Positions 8,484 through 17,601 of a DNA stretch of 64,000 nt are shown here, in pieces. The notes below the pieces were generated by a model. It had not been told where the DNA came from. It made no database searches and was given only the letters and a program-made list of their open reading frames with translations. The stretch covers positions 1-64,000 of the forward strand of contig NZ_RYZH01000011.1 in NCBI RefSeq assembly GCF_003977685.1, written 5' to 3'. This stretch comes from Tautonia sociabilis. Its GTDB lineage: Bacteria > Planctomycetota > Planctomycetia > Isosphaerales > Isosphaeraceae. Within the stretch, counting starts at the first letter, position 1. Each line of letters starts with the position of its first letter. The translations under genes and the position numbers were made by a program.

Positions 8484-9569
8484 ATGGCGACCGCGCTGAT
8501 GTTCCTGGCCGGGCTGACCCTGCTGATCGTCGGGGCCGAGGCGTTCGTCCGGGGGGCCTCGGCGCTGGCCCGCGCGTTGGGGATCGCTCCGCTGGTGATC
8601 GGCCTGACGGTGGTGGCCTTCGGCACCAGCGCCCCGGAGCTGGCGATCTCGCTCTACGCGGGATGGCGGGGGAACGCGGAGATCGCGTTGGGGAACGTGG
8701 TCGGGAGCAACATCTTCAACGTGCTGTTCATCCTGGGGGTTTCCTCGCTCGTCGCTCCGCTGGTGGTGGCCGGCCGACTGGTCCGGCTGGACGTGCCGCT
8801 GGTGATCCTGGCCTCGGTGCTGACGCTGGTGCTGGGGATCGACGGCGAGATCGGCCGGCTCGATGGGCTTGGGCTGTTCGCCGGCATTGTCGCGTACACC
8901 ACCTGGCTGATCCGCCAGGGGAGGTCGGCGGTCCGGGAGCAGAGTGCTCTGGCCGGGGAGGGGGACGATCTCGGATTGGGTCGGGGGTGGCTGGCGGTTG
9001 ACCTGACGATCATCGCGGCGGGGCTGGGGCTGCTGGTGGTGGGGTCGAGGCTGCTGGTGTCGGCGTCGGTGGCGATCGCCACCGGTCTGGGGGTGAGTGA
9101 GCGGATCGTCGGGCTGACGATCGTGGCGGCGGGGACGTCGCTGCCGGAGGTGGCGACGTCGGTGGTGGCGAGCCTGAGGGGGGAGCGGGACATCGCGGTC
9201 GGCAACGTGGTGGGCAGCAACCTGTTCAACCTGCTCTGCGTGCTGGGACTGACCGCGGCCGTGTCCGGGGGCGTGGCCGTCCGGCCGGATGCGATGCGGT
9301 TCGACCTGCCGTTGATGATCGCCTCGGCGGTCGCCTGCATGCCGATCTTCTTCAGCGGGCATCGGATCTCCCGGTGGGAGGGCCTGCTGTTCCTGGGGTA
9401 CTATTTCGCGTACACGGCCGACATCGTGCTCGTGGCGACCGGCAACGCGGCGCTCGGGACCTTCCGGGTGGTGATGGCGGCGTTCGTGACGCCGCTGACG
9501 GTGGTCACGCTGGCGGTGGTGACCGCCCGGGAAGTCCGGGCGAGACGGCCTTCCCGGTCGTCTCGCTGA
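8484..9569 (+). CDS. Calcium/sodium antiporter, CaCA family (YrbG-like)
   Basis: A 361-residue membrane protein with about ten hydrophobic helices in two homologous halves. Each half holds the family's alpha repeat: AFGTSAPELAISLYAG with GNVVGSNIFNVLF near residues 44-80, and AAGTSLPEVATSVVASLRG with GNVVGSNLFNLL near 212-252. These repeats carry the acidic residues that coordinate the cation. Members exchange Ca2+ or K+ for Na+ or H+ at the inner membrane. GAGGAG lies about eight bases before the ATG. It lies 37 bases after the GrpE-like gene and could be in one transcript with it. Confidence 0.92.
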   Translation: MATALMFLAGLTLLIVGAEAFVRGASALARALGIAPLVIGLTVVAFGTSAPELAISLYAGWRGNAEIALGNVVGSNIFNVLFILGVSSLVAPLVVAGRLVRLDVPLVILASVLTLVLGIDGEIGRLDGLGLFAGIVAYTTWLIRQGRSAVREQSALAGEGDDLGLGRGWLAVDLTIIAAGLGLLVVGSRLLVSASVAIATGLGVSERIVGLTIVAAGTSLPEVATSVVASLRGERDIAVGNVVGSNLFNLLCVLGLTAAVSGGVAVRPDAMRFDLPLMIASAVACMPIFFSGHRISRWEGLLFLGYYFAYTADIVLVATGNAALGTFRVVMAAFVTPLTVVTLAVVTAREVRARRPSRSSR

Positions 9570-9695
9570 GCGTGCGGAACGGTTCCGGTCCGGACAGGGG
9601 AGCCGGAACTGTCGCTTTCTGAGAGAAGGGGAGGCAGGGGCGGGCGTCCCCGGACGGGCCGGGAGGGGCTCGCCGCCACCGAGGAGGATTGATCG

Positions 9696-10361
9696 ATGGA
9701 CCATGGGAATCGTCGCCACCTCTCGCGCCGGGGGATGCTCGGCGGGCTCGCGTTCGGGGCCGCCGCGTTCGCGACGCGGGGGGCATTCGCCGAGGAGCTC
9801 GTCCGGACGCCTCCCCAGACCGAGGGGCCGTTCTACCCGGACCACCTGCCGCTGGACACGGATAACGACCTGCTCATCATCAACGATGAGATCACTCCGG
9901 CTGTCGGCGAGGTGACGCACCTCTCCGGCCGCATCCTCGACGCCAGGGGAGAGCCGGTCCGCAATGCCGTGGTGGAGATCTGGCAGGTCGACAACCAGGG
10001 CGCCTACCTGCACTCGGGGAGCGACAACCGGTCGGCCCGAGATGCGAACTTCCAGGGGTTCGGCCGCTTCCTGACCGGATCGACCGGCGAGTACTACTTC
10101 CGGACGATCAAGCCCGTCCCCTATCCCGGCCGGACTCCCCACATCCACTTCAAGATCTGGAAGGGCCGCGAGGCGCTGCTGACGACCCAGTGCTACATCA
10201 ACGGCCACCCCGGCAACGAGCGGGACGGCATTCTTCGCCGGATCACCGACCCCGCCTCCCGGAAGGCGGTGCTGGTCGATTTCAACCCGGTCGCGGGCTC
10301 TCGCATCGGGGAACTCGCCGCGAAGTTCGACGTGGTGCTCGGGTTCACGCCGGAGGCGTGA
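9696..10361 (+). CDS. Tat-exported intradiol ring-cleavage dioxygenase (protocatechuate 3,4-dioxygenase beta-like)
   Basis: The 221-residue protein starts with a twin-arginine signal (SRRGMLGG at 10-17, then a hydrophobic stretch to AFA near 32). The intradiol dioxygenase fold follows. The Fe(III) ligands of the family can be placed as Y104 (GAYLHS), Y143 (KPVPYPGRTP) and H149/H151 (PHIHFK). Family members open catechol-type rings between the two hydroxyls, but small exported planctomycete forms have uncertain substrates. GAGGAGG sits about eight bases before the ATG. No aromatic-degradation genes surround it, so a pathway cannot be assigned. A strong hairpin follows its stop. Confidence 0.85.
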   Translation: MDHGNRRHLSRRGMLGGLAFGAAAFATRGAFAEELVRTPPQTEGPFYPDHLPLDTDNDLLIINDEITPAVGEVTHLSGRILDARGEPVRNAVVEIWQVDNQGAYLHSGSDNRSARDANFQGFGRFLTGSTGEYYFRTIKPVPYPGRTPHIHFKIWKGREALLTTQCYINGHPGNERDGILRRITDPASRKAVLVDFNPVAGSRIGELAAKFDVVLGFTPEA

Positions 10362-10389
10362 CTCGGGATCCCCCGCGTTTCGGATCATC

Positions 10390-10440
10390 CGAGGATCGGG
10401 GTGGCTGAGCCCGACTCGATGCCAGCCACCCCGATCTCGG
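10390..10440. terminator. Two-way hairpin between dioxygenase and VIT-vWA genes
   Basis: GATCGGGGTGGCTG at 10394-10407 pairs perfectly with 10423-10436, and with a single bulge the stem grows to about 18 bp. It lies between two converging genes. There is no T-run. Confidence 0.6.
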
Positions 10441-10483
10441 ATCGTCTCGCCTCGAAGGGCGCCGGAATCCGATCGCTCCGAGA

Positions 10484-12763
10484 TCAGCGCTCGTCGGCCG
10501 GCGGTGCGGGCTCGATCCGGTAGACCTCCTCCCCGATGGCGACGACCAGCGGCTGGGAGAAGGAGAGGTAGGCATTCTCCTTCGCGGAGAGGCGTCTCGA
10601 GAGTGCGAAGTAAGGCTCGGTGAACTGGGTGATCGTGGTCGCTCCCCGCTCGTCCTCGGGGGAGACGGCGGAGTCGATCCAGCGCCCGTCGCGGAAGAAG
10701 AAGGTCTTCGGGCCGACCTTGCGGACCGTGGCGACGGGGACGACGTTCCCCTCGAAGTCCCGGGCGACCGCCATCGTGCCCCCGGCCGGCGCCATGCCCA
10801 TGCCTCCCCGGCCCATCCGGCTCGAGCTGAGATCAGACTCGGGGGCAGAGGCGGCTGCGGCGAGCGTTTCGGGGGTCAGGAGCCGATCGTTCCGCTGGTA
10901 GTAGGCCTTGTTGGCCCGCTGGCCGACGCCGGCGGCGCCCTGGACCTCGCTGAGTCGATCGAGCTGGTCTCGGGCGCGTCGGGTGTTCAGCCCAATGGCG
11001 AAGTGGTCGGTCTCCTCGTCGGCGAGGAAGGAGGTGTACGGCGTGAGGATGCCGTACTGGGTGCTGAGCCGGACGAGCTCCTCGGTCAGCTCGGGGTTCG
11101 CTCCGTGCAGGTCGATCTGGTCGATGATCTCGCCAATGCGTCGGGAGGCCCAGAGGGGCTCGACGAAGTCGTAGCGGGTTCCCGCGCCGGGCTGCGCGAG
11201 GTCGGCCTCGAACGAGAAGGTCCGGCGCTCCTCGCCGACGGTGCCGGTGAGGCGGACGGTCGCCTTGCCGGATCGGGTGTAGCGGCCGACCCAGGTGAGC
11301 TGGCCGCCCTCGAAGAGGTCGGGGAGCGATCGGGGGTAGGTGCGGTTCAGGTCGGTGCCGTCGACCTCGACGCGGAGGCCGGCGAGGACCGGGCTGGTGA
11401 GCTTGGAGAAGAAGCGGGAGACGACGGCCTCGATGTGCTCGTCGGGCTTGACGTAGGCGCTGGCTCCGCCGTGGTCGGCCGAGAGGCGGTCGAGCAGGCG
11501 GGCGTTGACATCGAAGCCGACGCCGAAGGGGAAGATCCGGGCATCGGTGCGGTTGGCTTCTCGGGCTCGATCGGCGATGCGAAGCTCGTCGGTCTCCCCG
11601 ACGGTGGGGAGCCCGTCGGTCAGGAAGATGACGTAGCGGGGGCGGCCGTCGTCTTGGAGCATCTCCAGGGCGGTGCGCAGGGCGGCGTCGAGGTTCGTGC
11701 TGCCGCCGGCCCGGATGGTGTCGACGAAGGCGAGGGCGTCCCGGCGGGAATCGGGGGAGTAGCGCTGCAGCTCGGGCCTGTAGGTTTCGACGAGGTCGTC
11801 ATAGACGACGATGTTGAAGGTGTCGTCCTCGTTGAGGTGATTCAGAACGAACGTCAGGGCGTCCCGGGCCTGCTCGATCTTCTCTCCGGTCATGGAGCCG
11901 GAGCGGTCGAGCACGAAGACGACGGTCTTGGGGGCCGGGTGGCGGTCCCGGCGGTCGGAGGAGACGTCGGGGCTGGCCAGGAGGAGGAAGTACCCGTCCT
12001 CGTCGCCGTCCGGGCGAACGCTGAGGACCGAGGCGCCGAGGCCTCCCTCGGCGAGGGTGTAGAAGACGCGGAAGTCGGCGGCGGGGACGACCTGGTGGGC
12101 CCGGTAGGAGACGTGGGCCTCGTGGTCGGAGCGGGACAGGTGGTCGAGATCGTGGCTGGGGCTGTAGAGGGACTTGATCGGGGTCCGGCTCTCGACGCGG
12201 AGGGAGAGCTCGAGCGTCTCGATCGGCTTGGCGGTGAACTTCTGAGTGCCGAAGGGATAGGAGAACTCGACGACCTCGCGATCCCGGTGCAGGAGCTGGG
12301 TGTAGGTCATCGTGACCGTGCGCTCGGCCTGGGGAGGGATGGGGAAGACGCTCGTTTTGATCAGGCCGCGGCCCATGTACTCGAGCAGGGCGGGGTCGCG
12401 CTTGCGACGGACGATCTCCTCGTAGATGCGTCGGGCCTTCTCGGCGTCCATCAGCTCGCCGGGGAGCTCCTTGCCGTCAACAAGCAGGACGACGTCCTGA
12501 ATCGTGCCGGCGTCGGGCACAGGGAAGAGGTACTCGGCCTCAATGGTGCCGGAGGAGGGGTTGCTGAGGGTCTGCGAGACGCGGACCCGGGCCACCTGCT
12601 CTCGGACCAGGGCATCGACGACGACCGACTTGACCTCGAACGAGCCGGCCACGGGACGATCCGGGATCCGGTCGACGAGGATCCCCTGTCCGGAGGCGGG
12701 CGGGCCGACCGCGAGCAGCCAAGGGAGCGCGAGGACGAGGAGGCGGGGACGCGTCGGAGACAT
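10484..12763 (-). CDS. Exported VIT and vWA domain protein
   Basis: A 759-residue protein with a signal peptide (residues 1-26, cleavage after ASG). A VIT domain follows (about 30-160, with the typical NPSSGTIEAEYLFPVPDAGTI region and an EKARRIYEEIV helix), then a vWA domain at about 278-455 with an intact MIDAS start DRSGSM (286-291). A C-terminal part of about 300 residues contains alanine- and glycine-rich linkers. The architecture is that of inter-alpha-trypsin-inhibitor heavy-chain-like bacterial proteins, thought to act outside the cell in protein binding. I see no C-terminal membrane anchor or sorting signal. It runs opposite to the Hsp70 cluster and shares a 281-base divergent region with it. 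Confidence 0.88.
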   Translation of the reverse strand: MSPTRPRLLVLALPWLLAVGPPASGQGILVDRIPDRPVAGSFEVKSVVVDALVREQVARVRVSQTLSNPSSGTIEAEYLFPVPDAGTIQDVVLLVDGKELPGELMDAEKARRIYEEIVRRKRDPALLEYMGRGLIKTSVFPIPPQAERTVTMTYTQLLHRDREVVEFSYPFGTQKFTAKPIETLELSLRVESRTPIKSLYSPSHDLDHLSRSDHEAHVSYRAHQVVPAADFRVFYTLAEGGLGASVLSVRPDGDEDGYFLLLASPDVSSDRRDRHPAPKTVVFVLDRSGSMTGEKIEQARDALTFVLNHLNEDDTFNIVVYDDLVETYRPELQRYSPDSRRDALAFVDTIRAGGSTNLDAALRTALEMLQDDGRPRYVIFLTDGLPTVGETDELRIADRAREANRTDARIFPFGVGFDVNARLLDRLSADHGGASAYVKPDEHIEAVVSRFFSKLTSPVLAGLRVEVDGTDLNRTYPRSLPDLFEGGQLTWVGRYTRSGKATVRLTGTVGEERRTFSFEADLAQPGAGTRYDFVEPLWASRRIGEIIDQIDLHGANPELTEELVRLSTQYGILTPYTSFLADEETDHFAIGLNTRRARDQLDRLSEVQGAAGVGQRANKAYYQRNDRLLTPETLAAAASAPESDLSSSRMGRGGMGMAPAGGTMAVARDFEGNVVPVATVRKVGPKTFFFRDGRWIDSAVSPEDERGATTITQFTEPYFALSRRLSAKENAYLSFSQPLVVAIGEEVYRIEPAPPADER

Positions 12764-12944
12764 GGCGGACCGGTCCTTTCTCCGGGAGGATTCCCGGATC
12801 GCTGGCTCAGGGGTCCGAAGGGGCCTATCCCGATGACGATCCCGCGGGGCTGGTTCTTAGGACGACGGCCGGGAGAGGGCGGTTCCCGGGGCTTGCTCTG
12901 GGCCTGGGGCGGGGTCGGGTGCTGAATCGCTGGGGCGGTCCCTC

Positions 12945-12950
12945 TAGAAT
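12945..12950 (+). promoter_or_regulatory. Possible -10 element for the Hsp70/vWA gene run
   Basis: TAGAAT occurs in an AT-rich island (CTAGAATATT) about 95 bases before the first Hsp70 gene. The same hexamer is seen before queF (28039) and before the exported protein gene at 62739. No good -35 is seen. Confidence 0.35.
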
Positions 12951-13044
12951 ATTGGCGAGACGTGGGACGAAGACCCTAAAGTGGCTGGCGGCCCGGGGCG
13001 ATCGCCCGGCGCGCTGATCTTCCTACCGAGTGAGGGCCTCCGTC

Positions 13045-14709
13045 GTGAGCGAGCCGATGAAGCGGGTCTACGGCATCGACCTGGGGACGACGTACTCGGC
13101 GATCGCCTATGTCGACGAGCACGGCAAGCCGGTGATCGTGCCGAACCAGGAGAGCGATCGGATCACCCCGTCGGTCGTGCTGTTCGACGGCGACGCGATC
13201 ATTGTTGGCAACACCGCGAAGGAGTCGGCCAAGGTCGAGCCCGATCGGGTCGTCAGCCGGGTCAAGCAGCACATGGGGGACCCGCACTTCGTGTTCGAGT
13301 ACGAGGGGCAGTCGTACAGCCCGGAGGACATCAGCTCGTTCATCCTCCGCAAGGTGGTGGGAGACGCGGAGGTTGCTCTCGGCCTGTCCGACGACGAGAA
13401 GATCACCGATGTCGTCATCACCTGCCCCGCCTACTTCGGCACCTCCGAGCGCGAGGCGACCGCCAACGCCGGCGTGCTGGCCGGCCTGAACGTCCGGGCC
13501 GTGCTCAACGAGCCGACGGCGGCGGCGATCGCCTACGGGTTGGAGCAGGACCGCGACCAGGTGGTCCTGGTCTACGACCTCGGCGGCGGCACGTTCGACG
13601 TGACGATGATCGAGATCAAGGACCGCCTGATCCGGGTCATCTGCACCGGCGGCGATCATCGCCTGGGCGGGACGCTCTGGGATGAGGCCATCGTCATGCA
13701 TCTGGCCGACCAGTTCCGGGAGCAAACCGGGCTGGACAGCGACCCGATGGACGACCCGGAGGTGCTCAACGACCTGTTCCTCCAGGCCGAGCGCGGCAAG
13801 AAGACGCTCACCCAGCGCGACAAGGCCCCGTTCCGGGTGACTCACGCCGGGCAGTCGGCTCGGGTCGAACTGGACCGTTCGACCTTCGAGGAGATCACTC
13901 GACACCTGATGGACCGGACGCTCGAGCTCACCCGGGAAATGCTGGCCGACGCGAAGGAAAAAGGCTACGAGGGCTTCGATTCGTTGATCCTCGTCGGCGG
14001 CGCCACGAGGATGCCTCAGGTCCGCGACCGCCTCGTGGCCGAGTTCGGCATCGAGCCGATCAGCTTCGACCCGGACGAGGCGGTCGCCAAGGGGGCGGCC
14101 CTCTACGGCTTCAAGGAGTCGATCCAGCAGCAGGTGGTGCAATACCTCCCCGGGGCCGAGGGGGAGGGCGGGCGGTTCGACCCTTCGGCCGTGACCGAGG
14201 AACAACTGGAGAAGGCGCTGGACGCGATCGAATCGCAGACCGGCTTCACGCTCAGCGGCCCGGTGCGGGAACTGGTGGGGACGCAGATCGTCAACGTGCT
14301 GTCCAAGAGCCTGGGGGTGATCGCCCGGAACGACGAGGGGAGGGACGTGGTCGTCTACCTGCTCCCCCGCAACGGCGAGGTGCCGATGGAGCGCACTCAG
14401 GACTTCGGCACCGACCAGCCGAATCAGTCGGGGGTGGACATCCGCGTCATGGCGGGAGAGCGGGACAGCCCGGAGCCAATGGACTGCCAGGAGGTCGGCG
14501 TCGCGCAGCTTCACCTCCCCGAGGGTCTGCCGGCGAGGAGCCCGATCCGGGTCACGTTCGGCATCACCCGGGACGGCCGCCTGACCGTGACCGCCACGGA
14601 TCTGACCGGAGGCGGCTCGATCGACGTGGAGTTCGAGACCGAGTCGGTGATGAGCGCCGAGAAGCTCGCCGACCGGTCGACGGCCCTGCGACTGATGGAG
14701 GTTTCCTGA
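13045..14709 (+). CDS. Hsp70-family (DnaK-like) protein lacking the C-terminal lid
   Basis: The N-terminal ATPase domain is complete: phosphate-1 loop YGIDLGTTYSA at about residues 9-19, the VPAYF-like stretch VITCPAYFGTSERE, NEPTAAAIAYGLE, phosphate-2 loop VYDLGGGTFDV, and LVGGATRMPQV with the adenosine-binding motif. A substrate-binding beta domain follows to the end, and the helical lid of DnaK is missing (554 residues against about 640). The product is therefore a lidless Hsp70 relative, probably not the housekeeping DnaK. GTG at 13045 is favoured by TGAGGG eight bases upstream; ATG at 13057 and GTG at 13030 are alternatives. It opens a same-strand run of seven genes. Confidence 0.88.
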   Translation: MSEPMKRVYGIDLGTTYSAIAYVDEHGKPVIVPNQESDRITPSVVLFDGDAIIVGNTAKESAKVEPDRVVSRVKQHMGDPHFVFEYEGQSYSPEDISSFILRKVVGDAEVALGLSDDEKITDVVITCPAYFGTSEREATANAGVLAGLNVRAVLNEPTAAAIAYGLEQDRDQVVLVYDLGGGTFDVTMIEIKDRLIRVICTGGDHRLGGTLWDEAIVMHLADQFREQTGLDSDPMDDPEVLNDLFLQAERGKKTLTQRDKAPFRVTHAGQSARVELDRSTFEEITRHLMDRTLELTREMLADAKEKGYEGFDSLILVGGATRMPQVRDRLVAEFGIEPISFDPDEAVAKGAALYGFKESIQQQVVQYLPGAEGEGGRFDPSAVTEEQLEKALDAIESQTGFTLSGPVRELVGTQIVNVLSKSLGVIARNDEGRDVVVYLLPRNGEVPMERTQDFGTDQPNQSGVDIRVMAGERDSPEPMDCQEVGVAQLHLPEGLPARSPIRVTFGITRDGRLTVTATDLTGGGSIDVEFETESVMSAEKLADRSTALRLMEVS

Positions 14710-14722
14710 ACCGACCCGGCCG

Positions 14723-14763
14723 CCGATCCGATCCAATTCGATTCGATCCGATCCGATCCGAAC
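14723..14763. repeat. Array of TCCGA/TTCGA pentamers
   Basis: Imperfect pentamer repeats (TCCGA and TTCGA variants) fill most of the 75 bases between the first Hsp70 gene and the zinc-ribbon membrane protein gene. They resemble the array before tpx. Confidence 0.75.
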
Positions 14764-14784
14764 CGGGATGGGAGGGCCCCGGCC

Positions 14785-15453
14785 ATGTCGTCGGAATCGT
14801 TCGCCTTCGCCTGCCCCTCCTGCGCCGCTCCGGGGCGCGCCCGGACCGAGTGGGCGGGCCGATCGGTGCGCTGCCGCCACTGCAAGGCGACCTTCACGCT
14901 CCCGACCCGCGGCGAGGCGATGGCTGACACCTACGAGCTGGCCGAGCCGGTTTCCGTTGCGGCCGGGCCGGCCCCGCTGTCGGCCGGGCCGGGCGAGGGG
15001 GCGTCAACCTTCTCCCCGTCGTTCCGGGATGCCCCGCTGTCGGACGTGCCCCGCGATCGGCCCCCTCGTGGGAAGACTCGTCGGCGACAGAGCCTCCGGG
15101 AGGCGCTGCTCGAAGCGGGGAAGGATGGAAGGGTCCGGATCCTGCTCGGGTTGGGGATCGTCGCCGCGGCGCTCTCGGCGCTAGCGTTCGTGCCGGGAGT
15201 CGGGCCGATCCCCGGGTGGGTCCTCTCCGGCTTCGGGATGCTGCTCGTCGCGATCGGTTCCGGGGCCGGCGCCTATGCCGCCTTCCGGGAAGACCTGCTG
15301 TACGGTATTGCATATATCGTCTGCCCGATCTATACGGGATACTACCTCGTCTCTCGGTTCGACGACCTGTGGCCGTGGTTCTCGGCCTCGACGATCGGGT
15401 TTGTCTCCTTGCTCATCGGGACGAAGGCCCTGGAGCTGGTCGGGGCGCTCTGA
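14785..15453 (+). CDS. Zinc-ribbon membrane protein of the Hsp70/vWA run
   Basis: A 222-residue protein with an N-terminal zinc ribbon of the form CPSC (residues 10-13) and CRHC (30-33). A disordered linker rich in Ala, Pro and Arg follows (about 45-115), then three or four hydrophobic segments (about 117-140, 145-165, 170-185 and 198-220). The form suggests a ribbon domain held at the inner face of the membrane, a common arrangement in planctomycete proteins of unknown role. It sits between the two Hsp70 genes, so it may be a docking partner for them. The ATG at 14785 is used; no better start is visible. Confidence 0.7.
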   Translation: MSSESFAFACPSCAAPGRARTEWAGRSVRCRHCKATFTLPTRGEAMADTYELAEPVSVAAGPAPLSAGPGEGASTFSPSFRDAPLSDVPRDRPPRGKTRRRQSLREALLEAGKDGRVRILLGLGIVAAALSALAFVPGVGPIPGWVLSGFGMLLVAIGSGAGAYAAFREDLLYGIAYIVCPIYTGYYLVSRFDDLWPWFSASTIGFVSLLIGTKALELVGAL

Positions 15454-15491
15454 TTGGCCGGAGGATCGGCCTCGCGCCGAGGGGAATCGCC

Positions 15492-17582
15492 ATGTCCGCG
15501 TTCGTCGGGATCGACCTGGGGACGACCAACTCCGTCGTGGCCCGCCGCAATGAGTACGGCCGGCCGGAGGTTGTGCCGAACCGGGACGGGGCGCCGATCA
15601 CGCCGTCGGTGATCTACTTCGGCACCGACCCGCCCAGCGTCGGTCAGGAGGCGAAGGAGTATGCGAGGCTGGGAGACGACCAGATCGCCAGCTTCTTCAA
15701 GCCCCAGATGGGCAACCCACTCTTCTCGCTCCGGTTCGGGGGCAAGGACTATGGGGCAACCGAGCTGTCGGCCCTCGTTCTCGCTCGCCTGAAGGCGGAT
15801 GCCGAGGCGGCGATGGGGGAGGAAGTCGACCGCGCCGTCATCACCGTGCCGGCCTACTTCGCCGACGCGCAGCGCAAGGCGACGATCGAGGCGGGGAGGC
15901 TGGCCGGCCTGGAGGTGATGGGGATCATCAACGAGCCGACGGCGGCCGCGCTGGCCTATGGGCTGCAAAACGCAGGGGCCGACGAAACCGTCCTGATCTA
16001 CGACCTTGGCGGCGGCACGTTCGACGTGACCGTGGCCCGGATCACTGCCGAGGAGATCACCGTGCGGGCGACCGCCGGCGACCACGACCTCGGGGGCAAG
16101 AACTGGGACGACCGGATCGCGACCCTCCTGGCCGAACGGTTCGCCGCCGAGACCGGGTTCGACCCGCTGGACGAACCGGTGGCGCTGAACGAGGTGCTCG
16201 TCCGCAGCGAGCAGGCGAAGTGGCAGCTCTCCGAGCGGTCGTCGACCCGGGTCACGCTCCAGCTCGGCACCGAACGCCGCAGCTACGAACTCACCCGGGA
16301 GGAATTCGAGGGAATGACCTTCCCGCTGATGGACCGGACCCGGAAGCTCACCGAGGAGGCGCTGGAGGAGGCGGGGCTGCGCTGGAAGGACCTGACCGGA
16401 GTGCTCCTGGTGGGCGGGTCGACCCGGATGCCGATGGTCCGTCGCTTCGTGACCGAGATGAGCGGCCAGCAGCCCCGGGCGGGGGTCAACGTCGATGAGG
16501 TGGTGGCACTGGGCGCGGTGATCCGGGCGGCGATGCTCGTCGGGGAGCAACCGGAGGACGCCCGGCCGAGGTTCACGCTCGCAGGGGCGACATCGCCGCG
16601 GTTCACGCTGCCCGGCCCGTCCCGGATCAGCGACGTGATGTCGCACAGCCTGGGGACGGTGGCCGTCAGCCCGGACGGCTCGGCGTATGTCAATGATGTG
16701 GTCGTCCGACGGAACGTGGCGATCCCGGCCAGGGGGACACGGTCGTACCGACTGGCGACGCACGGCGGGAGGAACGACCGGATGGAGGTCTACCTCACGC
16801 AGGGAGAGAGCGCGGCGCCGCTGGATTGCACGATCCTGGGCAAGTATGTGTTCACGGGAATCGAGGCGACCGACGCCGAGGTGGACGTGGACGTGTCGCT
16901 CTCCTACGACCAGGACGGGGTCGTGCAGGTTTCGGGCATGCAGCGCGATACGGGGCACCGGCTGGCGATGCACGTGGAGCCGGTGCCGGACGATCTGTCG
17001 TGGCTTGGCCGGCCTCCCGAGGGGGGGGCCGTCGAGGGGGAACCGGCGCCAATCACGCTGTTCCTGCTCATCGACGTGTCGTCGAGCATGGCCGGCGAGC
17101 CGCTGGCCGAGGCGCAGGAGGCGGCCCGGGCGTTCCTGGACCGCTGCGATTTCACGCACACCGAGGTTGGACTGATCTCCTTCTCCGATCAGGTCGAGCT
17201 GCAGTCCGACGCGACCGACAATGCTCGCCGGCTGATCGCGGCGATCAATCGCCTCGACGCCGACGGAACAACCAATCTGACCGACGCGATCGCCCTGGCC
17301 CGGTCGCACCTGACGGAGCTGGACCGGACGCGATACATCGTCCTGCTGACCGACGGCTATCCGGACTCGGCCGACTCGGCCGTGGAGGAGGCGGACGCGG
17401 CGAAGCGGGAGGGGGTGGAGATCGTCGCGATCGGCACCGGAGAAGCGGACCTGGACTACCTGCGCCGGCTCTCGAGCACCGAGGAGGGGTCGATCTTCGC
17501 CCGACGAGGGGAGCTGGTGCAAACCTTCGGGCACATCGCCCGGGTGATCGCCGAGGGCGGCCGCGCCCTCCGCCTGACCTGA
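15492..17582 (+). CDS. Hsp70-vWA fusion protein
   Basis: Of the 696 residues, the first 375 or so form an intact Hsp70 ATPase (FVGIDLGTTNSVVARR at 4-19, VITVPAYFADAQR, NEPTAAALAYGLQ, IYDLGGGTFDVTVA, LLVGGSTRMPMV). A beta substrate-binding region follows (about 390-510). In place of the helical lid there is a vWA domain from about 518, with MIDAS residues DVSSS at 528-532, TTN near 592-595 and a TDGYPD loop. There is no signal peptide or membrane segment. GAGGGG lies just before the ATG. The fusion suggests ATP-driven control of metal-dependent protein binding. It is 38 bases from the gene before and 19 from the gene after. Confidence 0.9.
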   Translation: MSAFVGIDLGTTNSVVARRNEYGRPEVVPNRDGAPITPSVIYFGTDPPSVGQEAKEYARLGDDQIASFFKPQMGNPLFSLRFGGKDYGATELSALVLARLKADAEAAMGEEVDRAVITVPAYFADAQRKATIEAGRLAGLEVMGIINEPTAAALAYGLQNAGADETVLIYDLGGGTFDVTVARITAEEITVRATAGDHDLGGKNWDDRIATLLAERFAAETGFDPLDEPVALNEVLVRSEQAKWQLSERSSTRVTLQLGTERRSYELTREEFEGMTFPLMDRTRKLTEEALEEAGLRWKDLTGVLLVGGSTRMPMVRRFVTEMSGQQPRAGVNVDEVVALGAVIRAAMLVGEQPEDARPRFTLAGATSPRFTLPGPSRISDVMSHSLGTVAVSPDGSAYVNDVVVRRNVAIPARGTRSYRLATHGGRNDRMEVYLTQGESAAPLDCTILGKYVFTGIEATDAEVDVDVSLSYDQDGVVQVSGMQRDTGHRLAMHVEPVPDDLSWLGRPPEGGAVEGEPAPITLFLLIDVSSSMAGEPLAEAQEAARAFLDRCDFTHTEVGLISFSDQVELQSDATDNARRLIAAINRLDADGTTNLTDAIALARSHLTELDRTRYIVLLTDGYPDSADSAVEEADAAKREGVEIVAIGTGEADLDYLRRLSSTEEGSIFARRGELVQTFGHIARVIAEGGRALRLT

Positions 17583-17601
17583 TCGAGAGGGGCCCCGAAC
17601 C

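Noticed and set aside
8085-10388. Open frame of 767 codons on the minus strand across the antiporter and dioxygenase genes
   Set aside because: The plus-strand genes have clear families and ribosome sites; the minus product is repetitive Arg/Pro sequence.
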